A stretch of 64,000 nt of DNA, taken from positions 7,068,001-7,132,000 of the forward strand of contig OZ024935.1 in NCBI GenBank assembly GCA_964017235.1, read 5' to 3'. This DNA comes from Sabellastarte sp. h YS-2021 (lineage: Eukaryota > Annelida > Polychaeta > Sabellida > Sabellidae). Shown one piece after another: positions 57,250 to 64,000 of the stretch. The notes under the pieces were generated by a model. The model was not told where the DNA came from, searched no databases, and saw only the letters and a program-made list of their open reading frames with translations. Made by a program: the position numbers and the translations under genes. Each line of letters starts with the position of its first letter. The stretch's first letter is position 1.

Positions 57250-57620
57250 GGCTCCATGAAATTTAATTTTTAAAGAAAGATAGCTCAAAAACTTATGGAG
57301 GGATTTTGATGAAATGTTCAGCATATGTGAGAAACTGGTAAAGGAAGAAGTGATTAGATTTTGGAAGAGATCCGGATCACCTTCTGGATCCAGATATTTT
57401 TTAAAGGAAGATAACTCAAAAAGTTATGGGTGGATTTGGATGAAATTTTCATTAAATGTCTGAAATGGGACAACGAACAAAGCGTAAAAAATACAAGATC
57501 AATGCTAATGGTAGGTTTTCAAAGCCCAGGAATTATTTTTTGGAGTAGACACAGCATTGGGGGACTGAGCTGCCTTGGCGGAGGTCTGCGCTCTCTGAGT
57601 GCTCTTGTTTTTTCAAGAAA
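57250..57620 (+). mobile_element. Short repeat element, gatccggatcacc type
   Basis: Two half-units each begin with a(g)atagctcaaaaacttatgg / ataactcaaaaagttatggg and continue gatttKgatgaaat. Between them lies gagatccggatcaccttctg. The right end is ttggcggaggtctgcgctct followed by gagtgctcttgtt, which resembles the family 2 terminus CTCTTGTT. A fragment of the same element lies near 46976. ORF 57430-57624 runs over it and is not a gene. Confidence 0.55.
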
Positions 57621-58179
57621 TTGAGTGTTTGAATGTATTCCCCGTCTAAAGAGGTCATGAGATTAGTGAAATTCTACTTTAAACTAGATGTCTACCTGAA
57701 TGGTTTTACTGTCCACTTCAGTGCAAATTTGTCCTGAGAGGTACTTGTGTTCATCAATACTAAAGTAAAAATATTAAACTACAAAAGTGTTAAAGTAGAG
57801 AAAATTAAATTGGAACCATAAAAACATTAAGATTTAATATATTTCTCCTTTTTACAACCACAAATTTGAACATTAATGATCCTTTTTGTAAAAAAGGGTA
57901 ATGGTTTAGTGTTACTATCAAAGATATGTAAATATTGACACATTCAGTGTCAACATTGAAGTCTCAGAGCCAAACACTAATGCACTTCTCATTCTGTTTT
58001 ACTGATATATCAGTAATAATCAGCTACAAAGCCCATTATCCCTAGTTAACACCAAGAACAGGTCATATCCCAACCTGATTTGATTGAACCCCAACATTTC
58101 TATTTGATATCAATATCCAGTATCTTGATATGTATTCAGTGGTCCTATGTGTGCCAAGTTGAGGTTTGTACCATGACAC
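57621..58179. other. Unassigned AT-rich sequence
   Basis: No tandem period, terminal repeats or supported ORF. Confidence 0.4.
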
Positions 58180-58505
58180 GGAGCCAAGCAGAATAGATTC
58201 TAGGGGCCAAGAGCCAAAACATGACATGATTCGTCAGTCCAATAACAGGCATAAGTCACCAACATGTAGCACTCCGTACCTGAGTTAGTTGATGCACCAG
58301 GGTATGCATGTGCTGTCAGTTGACCTCTGCTGAGATAAGAATGATCAAAGGTCAAAGGTGGGGGTTTTACACTTGGTTCAACAGCCAAAGTCATACTAGG
58401 ACAGGGCCTGAGCATTGTCACTTGCGGGGAGTTGAACCCACATAGAGTGAGTACAGCCTCTGACTAGATGCCAAACCTGCTTACCCACTAGGCCACGGTG
58501 GGGTC
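58180..58505 (-). mobile_element. tRNA-headed SINE
   Basis: On the minus strand an A box TGGCCTAGTGG (58495-58485) and a B box GGTTCAACTCC (58438-58428) are spaced about 47 nt apart, as in a tRNA-type RNA polymerase III promoter. The head gaccccaccgtggcctagtg starts near 58505. The body runs toward lower coordinates; its end near 58180 is a guess. The sequence between the boxes does not make an obvious full cloverleaf, so a SINE is more likely than a functional tRNA gene. Confidence 0.6.
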
Positions 58506-58980
58506 TCCGATAAGAATGATTAAGTAAACCATAAATTATCTCTACAAATGGTCAACTACATGTACTATGTTTGATTGACTGAAAATGAAGCAGAGTTTAT
58601 CACTCGGATGCAAAGAACACAGTTCATTTGGCCAAAAGCTGAATTATATTAAATACATTTTGACATCAAAAACTTACTCTTGGCAATAGGATGTTAATGA
58701 ATTTTGAGGTACCATATTGAATTTATTAATATTACAGATGCCTTTTGCCCTGTTGAAAGTGCAGGTTTTATTGTAAATATTCATTGTGATATCTAGTTAT
58801 GGTAGCGCAAAATTCACAATCTCGTGAAGTTTAAAATAATGTGATATTACAGTATGTAAGTTGGTGTATTTCTTCGCAGGAATGAATTTATGTGTACTCT
58901 AAGCTTTGTGTTAATTGCAAAATGGATTAGAATATAAAAAAATCTGTTTCTACCCCACAGCCCTGTCAGGGTATTGTTTA
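58506..58980. other. Unassigned AT-rich sequence
   Basis: Spacer before the 146-bp array; nothing supported. Confidence 0.4.
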
Positions 58981-58984
58981 CAAC

Positions 58985-59530
58985 CAAGGTGTCCGGTTGG
59001 GAGGGGCGGGTGGATGCCGGTGTAGGAAGTTGATACTTGGTGCATTGGTTAGGGGGTGTAGCTGTGCAACGTTATGGTGTGACCTTGATTTGACCTTTAA
59101 GCTTGCTGTAATGATCTTGAGTTTGAAGATCGTGTCTGGACCGTATCTCGGATACCGTAATGTGTAGAAAGTTGATACTTGGCAGGGATATTGGTTAGGG
59201 GGTGTAGGTGTGCAACATCATAGTATGACCTTGATTTGACCTTTGACCTTGCCATAGTGATCTGAACTATAAAATCTTGTCCAGGCTGTATCTCTGAAAC
59301 CGTAAGGTGTAGGATGTTGATACTTGGTAGGGACATTGGTTTGGGGGTGTAGGTGTGCAACGTCATGGTGTGACCTTGATTTGACCTTTGACCTTGCTGT
59401 AGTGGCTTTGACATATAAAATCTTGTCTGGGCTATATCTCAGAAACCGTAAGGTGTAGGAAGTCTATACTTGGTTGGGACATTGGATAGGGGGTGTAGGT
59501 GTGCATCATGGTGTGACCTTTCAATTTGGC
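58985..59530 (+). repeat. 146-bp tandem array (tgaccttgatttgacc type), forward arm
   Basis: About 3.7 units share gtgtaggtgtgcaac, gtgtgaccttgatttgacct, tttgaccttgctgtag, tatctcagaaaccgtaaggt and gttgatacttggtaggg. Landmark tgaccttg lies near 59078, 59226 and 59371. Each full unit holds tgacctttgacct, a direct repeat of a nuclear-receptor half-site with one-base spacing. ORF 59097-59414 (minus) is a by-product. Confidence 0.85.
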
Positions 59531-59599
59531 TCTGCCAAAGTGTGTTCACCTGCCATATTTGAGACATGTTTCTCTTATGACAAAGTCATATGGATTTCT

Positions 59600-59900
59600 G
59601 CAACTGATTATTACTTTTACATGATTGTGCTATTTCAGTTGATAGCTATTCTCCAGTTAATAAATTTTACAACTTCATAATTTTTAGTTTACTGATTAAT
59701 GCTATCATCTTGCTATTGACACAATTTTCTTTCTCTTATACATTATTTTCTCCACTTAAATATTATTTGAACCTTAATATAACTGATACTACTCTGAAAG
59801 TATCCTGATCTTTGTACTGTTTCACTACTTCTATATCTCATGGTGTTAAAAGTTTTTCCCCAGGCTGTTGAACATGGGTATCTCTGATGCTATTTCAGTT
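59600..59900 (+). repeat. Dispersed repeat X, diverged copy 3
   Basis: Lines ttacttttacatgattgtgc, agttaataaattttaca, gctatcatcttgctattgac and ctttctcttatacat parallel 15650-15800 and 36655-36800. It lies between the two opposed 146-bp arrays. Confidence 0.55.
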
Positions 59901-60169
59901 TGCTGCTATTGTTTCATTTTGTGGTTTTATTATGCTGATATTGTAAAAAGAAAGTTTTGTATTTCGGAGGATATGATGGGAATTTGAGTGATTTACTTAT
60001 GTGTACTAATTTCATATTCAAATGATTTATATACAACTTATTACTTGTTTCCAAATAAAGAAATGAACATTGATTTTTTAGGAATTTTGTTGAGGACAGC
60101 TTTCTGTTGAACATACTGAGCAACTGCGTATACTGCATATAATTAACTCGGGTAAAAAATAAAGGTGTA

Positions 60170-60990
60170 ATGTAATGAATACCGTTATAGTGCTAAATCC
60201 TCATCATATGACAAACTCTACAGTGCCAGATACCTATAGGGAGAAGTATATCTCAAATGCGGCAGTGGAAAACATTCTGGCCAGAGCCAAGGTCAAAAGT
60301 CATACTGCACAACTACACAATCCAGACAGTATACCTACCAAGCTAACAACTTCCCACACCTCATGATATGTGAGATACAGAACAGAAAATATTTCAAAGG
60401 ACATGGTTATTAAGGCACACCATGACGCATACTTACATCCCCCAAATAAATATCCCTGCTGAGTATCTACTTCTTACACGGCACAGTTTCCTAGACACCA
60501 GAGAAGACTTTAAGTAAAGGTCATTATGCAAAAATCAAAGGTGATATCAAGGTCACACCATTGTAATGCACAACTGCACCCTCCTGGTAATGTCCCTACC
60601 CTGGTTTCTGAGATATAAGCTGGACAAACAAAAGGTCAAATAAATGTCATGCCTTGACAGTGCATATAGCCCAAAATTAATGTCTACACCTAATATGAAT
60701 ATTCTACAATTTATGGCTTCTGATGTATAGCCAAGACAAGATTTTAAAGGTCGGGGTTACTATCGCAAGCTGAAAGGCCAAATCAAGGTCATACCATGGC
60801 ATGACACAGCCACGCCCCAACAAATATCCTTTCCAAGTATCAACCTCCTACTCCATAGTGTTTCCAAGATATAGCCAAGATAGGGTTGTAAAAGTCGGGT
60901 CACCATAAACCAGATCAAAGGCGAAACACAGGCCACACCATAACAGTGCACACCTATACCCCACAAACAATGTCTCGACCAAGAATGAAC
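60170..60990 (-). repeat. 146-bp repeat, inverted arm, degraded
   Basis: About five units of the 58985-59530 repeat on the opposite strand: aaggtcacaccattgtaatg, cacaactgcaccctcctgg, tttctgagatataagctgg, ccaagtatcaacctcctac. Spacing is irregular (about 143-260 bp), so some units are deleted or interrupted. ORFs 60760-60966 and 60848-61051 (minus) are by-products. Confidence 0.75.
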
Positions 60991-61921
60991 TTGTTATATG
61001 TAATAATTTCTGGACAAGATTTTTCCCACTGCTTGCCCAGTGGTACACCATGGGTTAAAACAATACCCACACAGCTTTTAAAACTCATAGTCGATGGGTC
61101 AAAAGAGCATTTAAAATCATTCATTCCTCAGTCAAATGTGATGCTAAAGAAAACCATCTTACTGTATACATGGCAAGTGTCATTCAATAAACATATATAG
61201 CAAGCTGTAACACTGCTGTGAATATAAAGGCTCATAGAGGATTTCACTGTCAGACCTCAGCAGTCAGTTGGGTTTGTTTATTCATCTAGATAACATCTAT
61301 AAATATGCCAAGAGTGAAAGTTATTGAGGTTCTTGTCCTGGTACAACAACTTTCCCAGTTAAAGGAATGGGGTAAAAGGTCACAAAACCTCAATGATTTT
61401 ACATGGATCTAAATCCTGTTTATTGTAAATTCTGACAAAGTTATAATATTTAAAATGGTGGAAAGATAATACTTGTTGTAACTACCAGATAATTTTTTCT
61501 GAACAAAAAAAATCAAATGTCAAATTCAGATTTAAAAAACAATGAACACCTTCAGATATGTTTAAACTGTAAATTTCTAATATTTTCAATTTCATTTCCA
61601 GCATGCACAACATTTTATGCAATACATTTGTTGAATGTACAGCTAAGATATCTTCAAATAAAAGTGTTGAAGCGATGATTTACCAGTGAAATGCTAAAAA
61701 TAATTGTGGCTTCCCTACTTAAACATCCCCGGATACTTATTTGGTTTCTTCCCCATTTATCACAGACCTGCTGCATTACCATCTTGCTTAAATATTCCCC
61801 TAACTACAAGGCCTATCAAAATGATTTTTGGCATTTAGGCTATTATCTACAGGTGTCTGGAAATGTTTTGGCCAGTATAATTATGAACTTTGACCTTTAT
61901 CAATCACATGATGAAAAATGA
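60991..61921. other. Unassigned AT-rich sequence
   Basis: No tandem period or exon was recognised. The ORF 61691-61921 abuts element F and has no motif. Confidence 0.4.
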
Positions 61922-62138
61922 TTAAGCGTCCCTGAAAGGGCGCTTATTTGTTTTTGCCTCAGTTTCCTTGCTGCCGCCGCATTATGGTCTCCCTTGAATA
62001 TCTCCCTTATTATTAAAAGGTTTCAAACCATATTTGGCAGTTATATACCTTGGGCGTGGGAAAATTTTTCTGCATGCTTAAATTTGACATTTGACCTTTA
62101 TGAAGGTCACATGATCAAAAACAACTTTTTCAAGTACA

Positions 62139-62166
62139 CCCCCCCCCCCCCCCCCCCCCCCCCCCC
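62139..62166 (+). repeat. 28-bp poly-C tract
   Basis: An uninterrupted C run after agta(ca)cc in the left flank of element F. The matching place in element E (about 47869) reads gtacacccacccttcatc, so the run has expanded in F. Its exact length is unreliable in any assembly. Confidence 0.9.
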
Positions 62167-62339
62167 GTCATCACAGTTCAGGAAAAACTACTTGCTACAC
62201 AGCCTTATACTTTGACATACCTGTTCATACTATCCAAAACGCGAGCTGATTAGATTTTGGGAGCAATCCCTTGAAAAATGTCTCATTTATGAGTGATTTT
62301 CTGACACCTTCCAATCTGAAAGCCTTAAATTTAGGTCAA

Positions 62340-63040
62340 CCCCCCTATTATCTTCTTAAGTATTGCATTTAGAGCCATAAAATGTACTGGGAGGTAATAG
62401 GAAACCATATGTGGAGAGTCTAAATAGCCGGTCAGTTTTACCCCCCGACCCCCCCTTATGGGCCAAACTGGGGTCATAAATAGCTGCTTTGGAGTTTTTG
62501 TCTTATATCTCCTTTATCGTTGCTTTTATAGCTTCACAATGTATTAAGAGGTATTGGGAAAGCATATGTGGAGAATCGAAATTGCTGGTCAGTTTTACCC
62601 CCCGGCCCCCCCTTATGGGTCAAACTGGGGTCATAAAATAGCTGATTTTGAGTTTTTGCCTTGTATCTCCTTTATTATTGCTTTTATAGCTTCTGAATGT
62701 ATTAAGAGGTATCAGGAAAACATATGTGGAGAGTCTAAATAGCCGGTCAGTTTTACCCCCCAACCCCCCCTTATGGGCCAAACTGGGGTCATAAAATAGT
62801 TGCTTTGGAGTTTTGCCTTATATCTCCTTTATTGTTGCTGTTATACCTTCAGAATGTATTAAGAGGTATTGGGAAAGCATATGTGGAGAGTCTAAATAGC
62901 CGGTCAGTTTTACCCCCCGACCCCCCCTTATGGGCCAAACTGGGGGTCATAAATAGCTGGTTTGGAGTTTTTGACTTATATCATTGCTTTTATAGCTTCA
63001 GAATGTATTAAGAGGTATTGGGAAAGCATACGGTGCAGCT
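62340..63040 (+). repeat. About 157-bp tandem array in element F
   Basis: The line taccccccgacccccccttat and variants recur near 62440, 62597, 62753 and 62911, with ttatatctcctttat and attaagaggtattgggaaag between. It is homologous to the element E array at 48050-48950. ORFs 62554-62742 and 62805-63011 are by-products. Confidence 0.85.
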
Positions 63041-63135
63041 TTGTGCATTCTTAGCTTTACAGCATGCTTATTAAAACCACAAAGCATTTTACTTTCAGGG
63101 ACGCTTCGCCTTTATTAGCAAAAGCATTCCTCTAA

Positions 63136-64000
63136 TTTTTCTTGTACTTCCCATTCGCTAGATTTTCTCCAAAAATAAAACATATAGATACACCAAATTT
63201 CAAGAAGGTGTAGATTTTTAGATCAATCAGGTGATAATTGAGCGACAGTTAATTTGGCAAGACATGTGCTTAAATTGGCCCCTTCAGGTACGTGGTACAA
63301 ATCTAGTGGCCCTAATCTAAGGGCCTTATACAGATTTAATGTGCTACTGAAGTATGAAAGGAAACACACCCTCATGTCATGACTACATCAAAATCAACCA
63401 AATCAAGCATCTTTCATATGCTGTACTCAAGGAGAAGAGATCGTCAAAATGTGAAATATCTCCTTAGTTTTGGATTTACAGTAAACTGTTATTCTTCAGG
63501 ATTTTTCAGACCTGTGATTTGGCCTTTTGGCTTCTTACTAAGTTTTAAGGAAATTTTTATTACTTTTACGGGTCATATTTTCAGTTATTGCTTCATATCT
63601 TCTATATATTGTTGGATTTAGAGCTTTGGGATGAATTGGAAAGTAACAGGAAATCATATGCTAAGATTATGAATTTTTTTGTAATATATAATTATATCCC
63701 ATATGGCCATGCAATATCTCCTTGTACTACAGGACTCAAATAATGTCTACTTACATTTCATATGGCCATGCAATACCTACTTGTACTACAGGAATGCACA
63801 AGTACAGCCCAACCTCCAAAGTGACTGATATTCCTGTTACTGAAAGATAGGACTCAAGGGGTCACCATTTATCAACAACCCTGTGGTCCTATAGCCTGCC
63901 AGTGGGGATTTGACAGCATCACAGAGGACTGCCATTATAAATTGTGCTAAAAATATAGCCTTTAATGTTTAATGAAACAATGTTGTATGTTACATTTTTT
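63136..64000. other. Unassigned right edge with a short direct repeat
   Basis: Mostly AT-rich without features. The line catatggccatgcaatatct followed by cttgtactacagga occurs at 63700 and again at 63759, a 59-bp direct duplication. ORF 63379-63621 has no recognised motif. Confidence 0.5.

Larger units (their letters stand above)
61922..63135 (+). mobile_element. Element F: compact family 1 element
   Basis: The 5' end ttaagcgtccctgaaagggc forms a hairpin. The 15-bp word AAGCGTCCCTGAAAG (61924-61938) has a perfect inverted copy CTTTCAGGGACGCTT at 63092-63106, about 30 bp inside the 3' end. Then come tttattagcaaaagcattcc and terminal CTAA (63132-63135), followed by T. The core is about 4.5 units of the ggtcaaactgggg repeat. 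At 1.2 kb this is the cleanest copy for defining the family 1 ends. Confidence 0.85.

Noticed and set aside
58421-58505. Functional tRNA gene
   Set aside because: A and B boxes are present, but I could not form a convincing acceptor stem and anticodon arm; a SINE head fits better.
17474-63135. TTAA target duplication (piggyBac-like) for elements beginning ttaagcg
   Set aside because: The pre-insertion site rebuilt at element E shows no 4-bp duplication, and the two ends are asymmetric, unlike piggyBac.

Overview
This is eukaryotic, AT-rich DNA from an animal, most likely a marine invertebrate and possibly a mollusc. I infer this from spliced exons with GT-AG introns, an L2-type LINE, a DIRS-type retrotransposon, palindromic MITEs, and many elements that carry roughly 150-bp tandem cores, a layout known from bivalve Pearl elements and arthropod Helentron-associated elements. 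Species was not determined. No bacterial genes, CRISPR arrays or rRNA were seen.

The only host gene I can support is on the + strand: the 3' end of an actin-binding, multi-WH2 protein. Its four exons (5379-5445, 7043-7153, 45603-45698, 47245-47408) encode three WH2 modules, a short basic/amphipathic segment and an acidic tail with a Trp near the stop. This is the layout of Arp2/3 activators of the WHAMM/JMY/WASP type. The intron phases agree across all junctions. A 38.4-kb intron between exons two and three holds most of the mobile DNA in the window.

Layout. 1-1210: intron without recognised features. 1211-5267: element A (155-bp and 147-bp tandem cores). 5379-7153: two WH2 exons with intron. 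7529-13704: a decayed but structurally complete DIRS element (inverted ends, internal complementary region, RNase H and tyrosine-recombinase remnants), itself hit by a 962-bp DNA transposon. 14510-15915: a dispersed repeat with a LINE-tail insertion. 15915-32512: nested satellite-bearing elements, including a 13.1-kb element (17474-30574) holding about 86 copies of a 133-bp unit with higher-order structure, plus an L2 reverse-transcriptase fragment. 32513-36935: second copy of the dispersed repeat, split by a 3.26-kb element. 36938-38656: MITEs nested inside one another. 38996-42418: element B. 42776-43480: a degenerate element. 44142-45318: two abutting MITEs. 45603-47408: last exons. 47655-50538: element E, inserted beside the polyadenylation signals. 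50595-54121: element C. 54122-64000: mostly unassigned, with a tRNA-like SINE, inverted 146-bp arrays and element F.

The main theme is one architecture recurring in at least three sequence-unrelated families. Each has a 5' palindrome, an inverted copy of that 5' sequence just inside the 3' end, a last 3' hairpin, a tandem-repeat core that can be swapped, and (in two families) a CTAG/CTAA 3' terminus followed by T with no clear target duplication. This fits rolling-circle Helitron/Helentron-like non-autonomous elements that carry and amplify satellite DNA. No transposase or Rep/helicase was seen, so an autonomous partner must lie elsewhere. All boundaries and repeat counts come from reading by eye.
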